Positions 1-6,627 of a DNA stretch of 21,728 nt are shown in pieces. The notes below the pieces were generated by a model. The model was not told where the DNA came from, did no database searches, and worked only from the letters and a program-made list of their open reading frames with translations. Made by a program: the position numbers and the translations under genes. Every line of letters begins with the position of its first letter. The first letter of the stretch is position 1. The DNA is from DATLFA01 sp039934635. Lineage in GTDB: Bacteria > Actinomycetota > Acidimicrobiia > Acidimicrobiales > WLNW01. The stretch covers positions 1 through 21,728 of the forward strand of contig JBDTLT010000081.1 in the NCBI GenBank assembly GCA_039934635.1, written 5' to 3'.

Positions 1-67
1 CGTGCCACCGCGGGCCTTCACCGAAATACAGACCGTCGAGAACCGTGCGAACGTCGTGCGTGCCCAT
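1..67 (-). CDS. SMP-30/gluconolactonase-like protein, N-terminus only
   Basis: Only the first 22 codons are in the window; the gene continues past the left edge. Reading the minus strand from an ATG at 67-65 gives MGTHDVRTVLDGLYFGEGPR followed by W-H. The LxGLxFGEGPRWH pattern is the characteristic N-terminal strand of the SMP-30/gluconolactonase/LRE-like six-bladed beta-propeller family. In that family the Glu of GEGPRW is a metal ligand, and members hydrolyse lactones or related esters. There is no Shine-Dalgarno sequence; a TAGGGT box lies 6 nt before the ATG, so the transcript is probably leaderless. It is divergent from the acyl-CoA synthetase at 202. The family call is good for such a short piece; the substrate is unknown. 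Confidence 0.65.
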   Translation of the reverse strand, partial: MGTHDVRTVLDGLYFGEGPRWH

Positions 68-73
68 ACGCAG

Positions 74-79
74 ACCCTA
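74..79 (-). promoter_or_regulatory. Leaderless-type -10 box for the SMP-30-like gene
   Basis: The minus strand reads TAGGGT-ctgcgt-ATG, a TANNNT box with a 6-nt spacer to the start codon at 67. Transcription starting about 7 nt after the box would begin at the A of ATG. The matching -35 position would fall inside the tandem repeat at 84-169. Confidence 0.5.
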
Positions 80-83
80 ATTG

Positions 84-169
84 TCCGCTCGGACGGCCGC
101 TCGGGCCGCATCCTCCGCACAGACGGCCGCTCGGGCCGCATCCTCCGCTCGGACGGCCGCTCGGGCCGT
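84..169. repeat. 30-bp tandem repeat with hairpin in each unit (about 2.9 copies)
   Basis: Units lie at 91-120 and 121-150, with a partial third copy at 151-169; positions 84-90 match the tail of a unit. The copies differ only at the unit borders (g/a at the first base, ctc/cac at the end). Each contains CGGCC-GCTCG-GGCCG, a 5-bp stem with a 5-nt loop, at 94-108, 124-138 and 154-168. The array fills the space between two divergent promoters and ends near the -35 position of the plus-strand one. The plus-frame peptide repeat it would encode (TAARAASSA) looks like a by-product of the DNA repeat, not a gene. Confidence 0.8.
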
Positions 170-189
170 GGCCGATAGGTCGCCCCGTC

Positions 190-195
190 TAGTCT
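190..195 (+). promoter_or_regulatory. Leaderless-type -10 box for the 202 acyl-CoA synthetase gene
   Basis: The sequence reads TAGTCT-cgaaac-ATG, a TANNNT box with a 6-nt spacer to the start at 202. No Shine-Dalgarno sequence precedes the ATG, which supports leaderless initiation. Confidence 0.55.
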
Positions 196-201
196 CGAAA
201 C

Positions 202-2355
202 ATGGCCGAAGGACTCCTCGACGACTTACTCGCCCACGCATTCGCGATCGACGAGGGCGAGCGTCTCGTCATCCCCGAGCCGTTCGTGAAACAGATGCTG
301 CGCGCCGCTGGTGTCACCGTGCCGGCAGGCGCGATCGCAGCTGATGCCGCGGCACTTGTCGCGGTTGCCGCTCGCTTGCGGGCACCGTTGGTGCTCAAGG
401 CCTTCGGCGCCGGCATCGTCCACAAGTCCGACGTCGGCGCGGTGCGGCTAGGTCTCGACCACGCCGCGTTGCCGAGCGCCGCCGCCGCGATGACCGCCGA
501 TCTGGCGCATCACGGGTTGTCCCACCCGTCGTTCTACGTCGAAGAGCAGGCGGACGCCGGCCTCGAGTTGATCATCGGCGCAACCACCAACGAATTCGGC
601 ACCGCCGTCGTCGTCGGCGCCGGCGGCACGCTCACCGAGTTGCTCGACGACGAGGCGCTCGGCCTCGCGCCGATCGACCATGCTCAGGCGCTCGAGATGC
701 TGCGCGACTTCCGCGCCAACGTGCTCTTCGACGGGCACCGCGGCCGTCCGCCGATCGACCGCGACAGCGTCGCCCGGCTACTCGTGGCCATCGCCGGCGC
801 CGACGGAGTACTGGCGCGCATCGGGTCGCAACTTCGAGAGTTCGAGATCAACCCCCTCATCGTGACAGCTCGTGGAGTGGTCGCCGCCGATGCCCGCCTC
901 GTCGTGGCGCGCGACGCGGCCGCCGCGACCGCGCGACCCCGACCGATTCCCCTCGACGCGCTACTGCGCCCGCGCCGAATCGCCGTGGCGGGCGCGTCGA
1001 CCTCGCGCCCCGGCTTTGGCAACCGGGCCCTGGCCGCGCTGCGCGACGTCGGGCGCACCGACGACGTATGGGCGGTGCATCCCACCGCGACCGAGATCGA
1101 CGGCGTGCCGGCCGTGGCTTCGGTCTCGATGGTGCCTGGTGGGGCCGACTACCTACTCGTCGCCCTACCCGCATCGACGTGTGCGGCGGTCATCCGCGAG
1201 GCTGCGCCGCACGTGGGCATCGTGCACGTGGTCAGTGGCGGCTTCGGCGAAGTTGGCCCCGACGGCTCGTCGCTCGAAGTCGAACTGCGCGACGCGGCGC
1301 GCTCATCAGGCGTTCGCATGTTGGGGCCCAACTGTATGGGGGTGTATGCACCGGCGGGCCGTCAGGCGTTCCAACTCAACGTCAGCCACGAGGCCGGCGC
1401 GGTCACTGTGCTGTCGCAGAGCGGCGGGCTCGCCGGCGACGTGATCCAGTTGGGCGCGGCGATGGGCCTTCGCTTTCACGCGGTGGTCTCGATGGGCAAT
1501 TGCGTCGACGTAACACCGGGCGAGCTTCTCACGACGATCGGTCAGCAACCCGAGACCGCTGTAATCGGGCTCTATCTCGAAGGTTCACGCGACGGTGCGC
1601 GCATCGTGTCGGCACTGCGTTCGGTGCGCGGACGCATTCCCGCCGTTGCGATGGTCGGTGGGCTCAGCGTGCAAGGGCGCGGCGCCGTTGCGTCACACAC
1701 GGGTTCGCTGGCGGGCGATCGCCGCGTGTGGGACGCGATCTCGCGCGAGACCGGAGTGACCGTCGTCGACGATCTCGAACGCTTCTTGGCGATCTTGTTG
1801 TGCTTCCAGCGCTATGGCACCCACCCGGCCGGCGGCGACCCCGACACACTGATCGTCGGCGTCGGCGGCGGGGCATCGGTACTGGCCACCGACGCCTGCG
1901 ACGCCGCGGGACTCCACGTGCGCCGACTGAACGACGACCTCATCACGTACATGCGCTCGCTCGGCTACGGCGTGGGTACGTCGGTGGTCAACCCGATCGA
2001 GATCGGCGTCGGGCCCGCCGCGCCGACCGACGCTTACACGCGCGTACTCGACCCGATTCTCGAACGCGACCATTTCCCCGACGTGCTGCTCCACGTCAAC
2101 GTGCAGGCGTACTACAGCTACGGCACCGGCGGCATCGAGCCACTGCTGCAACTGCTGCGCGACACCGCCGCCAACGCGTCGCCGAGCGCCCGCATCGTGA
2201 TCGTGCTGCGCAATACCGAGGTCGCGCCGTGTGCGGATCGCGACGCGGCATTCGCTACCGCGCACGAGGTCGGGCTGCCCGCATATCGCACGTTCGGCGA
2301 AGCGGCCAACGCGCTGGCGGCCATCAAGCGATTCGCTCGCTCGCGCGACGCATAG
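202..2355 (+). CDS. ADP-forming acyl-CoA synthetase, ATP-grasp domain first (acetate-CoA ligase family)
   Basis: A 717-residue single-chain NDP-forming acyl-CoA synthetase that interconverts an acyl-CoA, ADP and phosphate with the free acid, CoA and ATP. The N-terminal third (about 20-235) is an ATP-grasp_5 domain with LVLKAFGAGIVHKSDVGAV (63-81) and the closing EINPLIV (215-221). A Pro/Arg-rich linker (about 238-256) leads to the CoA-binding Rossmann domain (257-390; AVAGAS at 261, GPNCMG at 375-380). The ligase-CoA domain follows, with SQSGG at 405-409 and the phosphohistidine motif ASHTGSLAG, His499. All key motifs are present, so it is probably active. The order is the reverse of the paralogue at 6628-8712. 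The ATG at 202 is chosen because of the -10 box 6 nt upstream. The 3' end overlaps the convergent DDAH-family gene by 32 bp. Acyl specificity is unknown. Confidence 0.9.
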   Translation: MAEGLLDDLLAHAFAIDEGERLVIPEPFVKQMLRAAGVTVPAGAIAADAAALVAVAARLRAPLVLKAFGAGIVHKSDVGAVRLGLDHAALPSAAAAMTADLAHHGLSHPSFYVEEQADAGLELIIGATTNEFGTAVVVGAGGTLTELLDDEALGLAPIDHAQALEMLRDFRANVLFDGHRGRPPIDRDSVARLLVAIAGADGVLARIGSQLREFEINPLIVTARGVVAADARLVVARDAAAATARPRPIPLDALLRPRRIAVAGASTSRPGFGNRALAALRDVGRTDDVWAVHPTATEIDGVPAVASVSMVPGGADYLLVALPASTCAAVIREAAPHVGIVHVVSGGFGEVGPDGSSLEVELRDAARSSGVRMLGPNCMGVYAPAGRQAFQLNVSHEAGAVTVLSQSGGLAGDVIQLGAAMGLRFHAVVSMGNCVDVTPGELLTTIGQQPETAVIGLYLEGSRDGARIVSALRSVRGRIPAVAMVGGLSVQGRGAVASHTGSLAGDRRVWDAISRETGVTVVDDLERFLAILLCFQRYGTHPAGGDPDTLIVGVGGGASVLATDACDAAGLHVRRLNDDLITYMRSLGYGVGTSVVNPIEIGVGPAAPTDAYTRVLDPILERDHFPDVLLHVNVQAYYSYGTGGIEPLLQLLRDTAANASPSARIVIVLRNTEVAPCADRDAAFATAHEVGLPAYRTFGEAANALAAIKRFARSRDA

Positions 2356-3226
2356 CGACGGCCGATCGTCGGGGCAGGTCGACGTCGAGGGCCAGCGTCA
2401 GGCAGCGACAGGCGCCGCCGGCTTTTTGGAATTCGCTCATCGGGCACTCGACGACGGCGAAGCCGCGCGCCTCGAGCGCCCGCCCGATCTCGCGCGGCAC
2501 GTAGGGCATCACGACGGTGCGCCCCACGACCACCGAATTTGCCACGAACTGCAGCGCGTCACTGTGCTCGATGATGATCGGATCAGGGATCGATTCGACG
2601 AGCGCAAGGGCGTCACGGCGCACGATGCCACTGGGCGCCACCATCGCGCTGCGGTCGTCGAGAGGACAAAAGACGATGTCGAGGTGATAGAGCCGGGGAT
2701 CGACCAGGCGCACTGGTTGGATCGCGAGGCCCTTTGCACGCGCCATGTAGTCATAGGCGCTACGCCGTGAACGCAGACCATGCCCGGCAACGAGACGGTC
2801 ACGAAAGGGCAGCGCGTCGCCCGCGCCTTCTTGCACGAGACCCGCAGGCAATTCGTCGACGACGAAGCCGTGCTCGGCAAACCACGCCGCAGTAGTGAGC
2901 CGTTCGGGTTGACGCTGCACGTGGCGGAACGTGGCCAACGCGAAGTGATCTCCGTCGACGAGGCCGGCATTGGCGGTGAACACCAAGTCGGGGACACCGG
3001 GTTGGGCCGGGAGCACTTCGACCGCCGCGCCGGCAGCAGTCAGCGTGTCGAGCAAGGCCTGCCATTGGCGGTGGGCCAGCACGGCATCGACGCCGTGGTC
3101 GACATTCATCCACGGATTGATCGAGTACTCGACGCCGAACTCGTCCGGCGGGCACATGAGCAGTCGCCGGCCCCATTCGAGCGGTGCCGCCGCTTCGATC
3201 TGCTCCAACCCGTTTCGGTGCTCCAA
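2324..3226 (-). CDS. DDAH/amidinotransferase-family guanidino-group-modifying enzyme
   Basis: A 300-residue member of the pentein superfamily (COG1834, dimethylarginine dimethylaminohydrolase/amidinotransferase group). These enzymes act on the guanidinium of arginine derivatives through a covalent Cys intermediate. Visible marks are MCPPDEFGVEYSINPWM (24-40), the substrate-binding PDLVFTANAGLV (79-90), EGAGDAL (133-139), catalytic His181 in LYHLDIVF, and the C-terminal GGACRCLTL (270-278). Cys275 aligns best with the nucleophile of the family RCxT motif; Cys273 is nearby. Whether it is a dimethylargininase, an arginine deiminase or a transferase cannot be decided from sequence. TTG at 3226, preceded by a GAGG-containing stretch, is the likely start; TTG at 3208 is an alternative. 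It lies 107 bp downstream of the hot-dog genes and may be read with them or from its own promoter. Its link to the CoA pathway is unclear. Confidence 0.82.
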   Translation of the reverse strand: MEHRNGLEQIEAAAPLEWGRRLLMCPPDEFGVEYSINPWMNVDHGVDAVLAHRQWQALLDTLTAAGAAVEVLPAQPGVPDLVFTANAGLVDGDHFALATFRHVQRQPERLTTAAWFAEHGFVVDELPAGLVQEGAGDALPFRDRLVAGHGLRSRRSAYDYMARAKGLAIQPVRLVDPRLYHLDIVFCPLDDRSAMVAPSGIVRRDALALVESIPDPIIIEHSDALQFVANSVVVGRTVVMPYVPREIGRALEARGFAVVECPMSEFQKAGGACRCLTLALDVDLPRRSAVAMRRASERIA

Positions 3227-3237
3227 CCTGCCTCGCT

Positions 3238-3276
3238 CTATTCGTTCGCAACGCCGCGAAGTGCGGACGCGAATAG
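3238..3276. promoter_or_regulatory. Inverted repeat upstream of the DDAH-family gene
   Basis: CTATTCG (3238-3244) and its exact reverse complement CGAATAG (3270-3276) are separated by 25 bp, giving about 32 bp between centres, close to three helical turns. The pair lies 12-50 bp upstream of the TTG at 3226. The arms are the AT-richest part of this spacer. They could be operator half-sites or overlap a -10 region; function is not shown. Confidence 0.25.
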
Positions 3277-3333
3277 GTGCAACCGACGAGGGGCGGCGGC
3301 TGTTCCGCGCCCGGGTGTGACGCGCGACGGCGG

Positions 3334-3753
3334 TCAGTGATCGAGCGCCACCGTAGCGGTGCCCGGTGTCGTTCGGGCGCCGCTCGAATTCTCCACGTAG
3401 ATCTCGAGGTCGACGAGCCGCTCGCCGTCCTGCTCACGCTTGGCGACGACCGAGCCCTTGGCCGTGAAGGTCGCACCCTGCATGTCCATGCCGCGGTACG
3501 AGCAGGCGATCGTCTTGATGCGTCCCGTGTGCGCCAACCAGTTGGACACCAATTCACCGAGCACGGCGAACTTCATCCGCCCGTGCACGATGTTGTCGCC
3601 GATCGCTTTCGCCTGGGGGAACTCGGTGTCGTAGTGCAACGGATTGAAGTCGCCCGAGCCGGCGGCATACAGCACGAGTTCGCGCCGACCGGGTGTCTTG
3701 ACGACCGGCGGCAGTTCGTCACCGACGTTGACCTGTGCGAAGTTCGGCATCAT
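3334..3753 (-). CDS. MaoC-type hot-dog enoyl-CoA hydratase, catalytic subunit
   Basis: A 139-residue single hot-dog protein of the MaoC/(R)-hydratase family, which adds water across a trans-2-enoyl-CoA. The hydratase motif is clear: AGSGDFNPLHYD, with catalytic Asp35 and His40, followed by IVHGRMKFAVLGEL (55-68), the helix that packs on the substrate. The start is the ATG ATG pair at 3753, with GAAGGG 4 nt upstream. It follows the MaoC-N gene by 25 bp. By analogy with HadA-HadB and ChsH1-ChsH2, such adjacent proteins form heteromers in which this one carries the catalytic residues and the partner widens the acyl tunnel. That fits bulky acyl-CoAs, but the substrate is inferred only from the pairing. 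Confidence 0.85.
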   Translation of the reverse strand: MMPNFAQVNVGDELPPVVKTPGRRELVLYAAGSGDFNPLHYDTEFPQAKAIGDNIVHGRMKFAVLGELVSNWLAHTGRIKTIACSYRGMDMQGATFTAKGSVVAKREQDGERLVDLEIYVENSSGARTTPGTATVALDH

Positions 3754-3778
3754 CTGGCCCTTCGGTCGAGCAGTCGCA

Positions 3779-4276
3779 TCAGTAGGCGATCATCTGCGAG
3801 CGGGTGCGGAAGTAGCACTCGTTGGTCGCTTCGTCGCTGTACGTCGCCTCGGACGTCACGACGAGCATCTTGCCCAACGACTTGGACTCCTTCACCTCGA
3901 GGTCGACGATGCGCGAGCGCGTGATCAATGTCTGTCCCGCTACGGGCACTTTGTCGTAGAGGTACTCGGTGCCGCCGTCGAGGATGTTGGTCAACCCGTG
4001 GTTGAGCCGGGGAGCATTGCTGCGCTTTGGCAGCCCGTAGACCGGGTCGCTCAAACCCGGGATGAAGATCGGCACGCCGGCGTAGGTCGGGGGAGCGGGC
4101 AGGTTCGCATAGCCCGCAGCGTGCGCAGCCGCGACGTCGTAGTAGACGGTGTCGCTGATGCCGACGCCGCGCGCGAACGAGCGAATGCCCGTGCTGGTGA
4201 ACTCGACGGGCCAGGCGTCGCTCTCGACGCCGACCGCGGCTCGCATCTCGTCGCTGATATCGAATTGCTCGGCCAC
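3779..4276 (-). CDS. MaoC_dehydrat_N hot-dog protein, hydratase partner subunit
   Basis: A 165-residue protein of the MaoC N-terminal dehydratase family (FAS1-like). It shows the typical IRSFARGVGISDTVYYD (31-47) and LPAPPTYAGVPI (58-69), and LNHGLTNILDGGTEYLY in the middle. The catalytic DxNxxH motif of the downstream MaoC protein is absent, so it is probably the substrate-binding half of a heteromeric hydratase. The start is GTG at 4276, fixed by a strong GAGGAGA ribosome-binding site about 5 nt upstream. It sits 33 bp after the SnoaL-like gene and 25 bp before the catalytic MaoC gene, in one transcription unit. Confidence 0.82.
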   Translation of the reverse strand: MAEQFDISDEMRAAVGVESDAWPVEFTSTGIRSFARGVGISDTVYYDVAAAHAAGYANLPAPPTYAGVPIFIPGLSDPVYGLPKRSNAPRLNHGLTNILDGGTEYLYDKVPVAGQTLITRSRIVDLEVKESKSLGKMLVVTSEATYSDEATNECYFRTRSQMIAY

Positions 4277-4309
4277 GGTTTCTCCTCGGTGCGTCGGCGG
4301 GCGTGTCGG

Positions 4310-4852
4310 TCAGAGCGTCGGCGCAGGGCGACCCACCCGCTGCCAGAACGGTGCCCACGTCTCGAACGACTCGGGCAACTCGCCCTTGCCCCATTTTCCT
4401 CGCCGATAGTCGGCGGGAGTCAAACCGAGCGGGCGGGTCAACACATCGGCGCCGTACCACAACCAGTGGATGCGCCGGACGAAGAACCACGCGCCGTCTC
4501 GACGCTCATACGTGTCGCGATACTGGATCTGCTGCACGATCCACTCGCCATCTTGTTCGGTCTGCGCGTAGCAGTAGACGACGCCGTGCGCGTGATCTTC
4601 GTCGTCGAAGTCGATGATGTGATTGGTCACTTGCAAGATCGATACGCCGATCATCGACAGTGAGCGTTCGAAGTCGGCCCGCAACGCGTCTCGCCCGTAG
4701 GTGTCACGCCCGACGCGCACGTCGTCGATGAACAACGCCACAAGGTTGTCGATATCGCGCGAGTCGGTGGCGAGCGCGTAACGATATGCAAGTTGGTGGA
4801 TGGCCTCGTAGCTCAGGAGGCGATCGACCTTGGCCGCGAGTTCACTGTCCAC
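4310..4852 (-). CDS. SnoaL-like (NTF2-fold) protein
   Basis: A 180-residue protein of the SnoaL-like/NTF2 superfamily, small cone-shaped alpha+beta barrels used as isomerases, dehydratases, cyclases or binding proteins. The family hallmark is the N-terminal helix-turn-helix YEAIHQLAYRYALATDSRD (15-33), then NLVALFIDDVRV and the beta-sheet stretch with QIQYRDTYERRDGAWFF and RRIHWLW. It is the first gene of the minus-strand unit that continues into the two hot-dog proteins, so it may act on the same CoA-linked or free acid. The start is GTG at 4852, supported by a TAACTT box 7 nt upstream and no Shine-Dalgarno sequence. The reaction cannot be assigned. Confidence 0.78.
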   Translation of the reverse strand: MDSELAAKVDRLLSYEAIHQLAYRYALATDSRDIDNLVALFIDDVRVGRDTYGRDALRADFERSLSMIGVSILQVTNHIIDFDDEDHAHGVVYCYAQTEQDGEWIVQQIQYRDTYERRDGAWFFVRRIHWLWYGADVLTRPLGLTPADYRRGKWGKGELPESFETWAPFWQRVGRPAPTL

Positions 4853-4859
4853 ACGGCCG

Positions 4860-4865
4860 AAGTTA
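4860..4865 (-). promoter_or_regulatory. Leaderless-type -10 box for the SnoaL-like gene
   Basis: The minus strand reads TAACTT-cggccgt-GTG, with a 7-nt spacer to the GTG at 4852. It lies only 6 bp from the oppositely oriented box at 4872-4877. Confidence 0.5.
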
Positions 4866-4871
4866 GCCCGC

Positions 4872-4877
4872 TACCAT
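4872..4877 (+). promoter_or_regulatory. Leaderless-type -10 box for the 4884 amidohydrolase gene
   Basis: The sequence reads TACCAT-cgcctc-ATG, a TANNNT box with a 6-nt spacer. Any -35 contact would fall over the start codon of the divergent SnoaL-like gene. Confidence 0.55.
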
Positions 4878-4883
4878 CGCCTC

Positions 4884-6611
4884 ATGCTCGATCTGGTGCT
4901 CGCCGGCGGAACCCTCATCGACGGTACCGGCGCACCCGCAGTCGTGGCCGACGTCGGGCTACGCGACGGTCGTGTCGTCGAGGTGGGCACGATCACCGAG
5001 CCCACGCGCCGGCGCATCGACGTCGAGGGTCGCATTGTCGCCCCCGGTTTCGTCGACCCGCATACGCACTACGACGCGCAGCTCATGTGGGATCCCGCGG
5101 CGACGCCGTCGTCGCTGCACGGCGTCACCACCGTCATCGGCGGCAATTGCGGTTTCACTCTCGCTCCGGTCGCCACGGCGGCGGCATCTGCTCGAGAAGC
5201 CAACGACAACACGACGTACCTGCAACGCATGATGGCGCGCGTCGAAGGGATGCCGCTCGCCGCGCTCGAGCAAGGCCTGGCGTGGGATTGGCGCAGCTTC
5301 GCCGAGTACCTCGACCGGTTCGAGGGCGCCATCGGTGTCAACGCCGGTTTCCTCGTCGGCCACTCTGCCATTCGCCGTGCCGTGATGGGTCCGGCGGCCA
5401 CCCAACGCGAAGCGACGCCGGACGAGTGCGGGGCCATCGTGGCCGAGTTCCACGCCGCGCTGCGGGCCGGTGCGTTGGGTCTGTCGACCTCGTTGTCGAC
5501 CACGCACAACGACGGCGAAAACGATCCCGTACCGTCGAGGCTGGCGGCGAACGCCGAGTTGTTCGCGTTGACCGACGCCCTCCGCAACTACCCCGGCACC
5601 ACGCTCGAGTTCATCACCACCGGCTGCATCAACGGCTTCACCGAAGACGAGATCGAGATCATGATCGAGCTGTCGTCGCGAGCCGACCGGCCGCTCAATT
5701 GGAATGTGCTCAGCATCGATCCGTCGCACCCGCAACAACACGAACATCAGCTGTCTGCGTCCGATCGTGCCACGCCTCGCGGCGGCCGCATCGTGGCGCT
5801 CGCCATGCCCACCATCGGTCCGTCGCGGATCTGCTTTCACGACTACTTCGCATTGTTCTCGTTGCCCAAGTGGAAGGACATCTTTCCGCTGCCGATCGAG
5901 CAGCGCATTCGGTACTTCGCCGACGTCGTCGAGCGGCGCGAACTCGACGCCATCGCGCACAGTCCCGAGGCCGGTGCGTTGCGGGGCCTGGCGAGCTGGG
6001 CCAACCTCGAGATCGGCGAAACGTTCTCCCCGGGCAATGCCGGTCTCGCGGGACGATTGGTGCGCGACGTCGCCGTCGAACGCGGGCAAGACCCCTGGGA
6101 TGTGGTGTGCGAGCTCGCCGTCGCCGACCGACTGCGCACCATCTTTTGGACCACCGGACGCATGGCGCCCGAGTCCGCCCGCCAACGCGTCAACACGCTG
6201 CGCGATCCGCGAGTGCTCATCGGTGGGTCCGACGCGGGCGCGCACCTCGATCGCATGTGCGGCGCGCGCTACCCGACCAAGTTCCTCGCATCGTACGTAC
6301 GCGAGGCCGAGGCCCTCGCACTCGAAGAGGCGGTGCACCTGTTGACCGAGGTGCCCGCCCGCTACTTCGGCCTGCGTGATCGGGGCACCATCGCCGTCGG
6401 CCGCCACGGCGACCTCGTGGTGTTCGATGCCGCCACTGTCGACGCCGACCGCATTGTCACTGTGGCCGATCTGCCCGGCGGCGCCGATCGCTTGACATCG
6501 CGGGCCGTGGGCATCGACTACGTGCTCGTCAACGGCGAGGTACTCGTCGATCACGGCGACACCACCGACGCGCGACCGGGCACGCTCCTACGCGCGGGCC
6601 GCGACACGTAG
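4884..6611 (+). CDS. D-aminoacylase-type amidohydrolase (N-acyl-D-amino-acid deacylase family)
   Basis: A 575-residue metal-dependent hydrolase of the COG3653 group, cytoplasmic with no signal peptide. The amidohydrolase opening is LDLVLAGGTLIDGTG, then the beta-strand cap, and the metal site VDPHTHYD (His60, His62). GGNCGF follows, with Cys89 aligning with the Cys ligand of D-aminoacylases. Then come a THNDG motif (His208), RPLNWNVLSI, and GGSDAGAHLDRMCG with catalytic Asp450. The C-terminal cap has LRDRGTIAVGRHGDLVVFDA. Family members cleave N-acyl-D-amino acids, but many actinobacterial ones in CoA catabolic islands have unproven amide or cyclic-amide substrates. An in-frame start at 4830 is longer but lies inside the divergent gene; ATG 4884 is supported by the -10 box. 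The gene ends 16 bp before the convergent 694-residue synthetase gene. Confidence 0.85.
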   Translation: MLDLVLAGGTLIDGTGAPAVVADVGLRDGRVVEVGTITEPTRRRIDVEGRIVAPGFVDPHTHYDAQLMWDPAATPSSLHGVTTVIGGNCGFTLAPVATAAASAREANDNTTYLQRMMARVEGMPLAALEQGLAWDWRSFAEYLDRFEGAIGVNAGFLVGHSAIRRAVMGPAATQREATPDECGAIVAEFHAALRAGALGLSTSLSTTHNDGENDPVPSRLAANAELFALTDALRNYPGTTLEFITTGCINGFTEDEIEIMIELSSRADRPLNWNVLSIDPSHPQQHEHQLSASDRATPRGGRIVALAMPTIGPSRICFHDYFALFSLPKWKDIFPLPIEQRIRYFADVVERRELDAIAHSPEAGALRGLASWANLEIGETFSPGNAGLAGRLVRDVAVERGQDPWDVVCELAVADRLRTIFWTTGRMAPESARQRVNTLRDPRVLIGGSDAGAHLDRMCGARYPTKFLASYVREAEALALEEAVHLLTEVPARYFGLRDRGTIAVGRHGDLVVFDAATVDADRIVTVADLPGGADRLTSRAVGIDYVLVNGEVLVDHGDTTDARPGTLLRAGRDT

Positions 6612-6622
6612 CCCGTTCGGGC
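6611..6622. other. Small hairpin between convergent genes
   Basis: GCCC-GTTC-GGGC forms a perfect 4-bp GC stem with a 4-nt loop, starting at the last base of the 4884-6611 stop codon and filling most of the 16-bp convergent spacer. There is no T tract on either strand, so a role as a bidirectional terminator is only possible. Confidence 0.25.
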
Positions 6623-6627
6623 AAGAG

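Noticed and set aside
84..169. CRISPR-like array
   Set aside because: The units are directly contiguous with no unique spacers, and there are only about three.
81..344. Repeat-containing peptide (TAARAASSA repeats) read through the 30-bp array
   Set aside because: The frame starts at a TTG, has no ribosome-binding site, and runs into the acyl-CoA synthetase in another frame. The peptide repeat is a consequence of the DNA repeat.
1068..2504. 478-codon plus-strand open frame overlapping the first acyl-CoA synthetase
   Set aside because: The translation is Arg-rich low-complexity, typical of an off-frame reading of high-GC DNA. It overlaps a complete enzyme with all its motifs.
3334..4276. Frameshifted single two-domain MaoC gene
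   Set aside because: The two hot-dog proteins have separate starts with their own ribosome-binding sites and a 25-bp spacer, and match known two-subunit families.
4959..6554. 531-codon minus-strand open frame antisense to the amidohydrolase
   Set aside because: No recognisable domain, biased His/Arg/Gly composition, and exactly opposite a well-supported family member.
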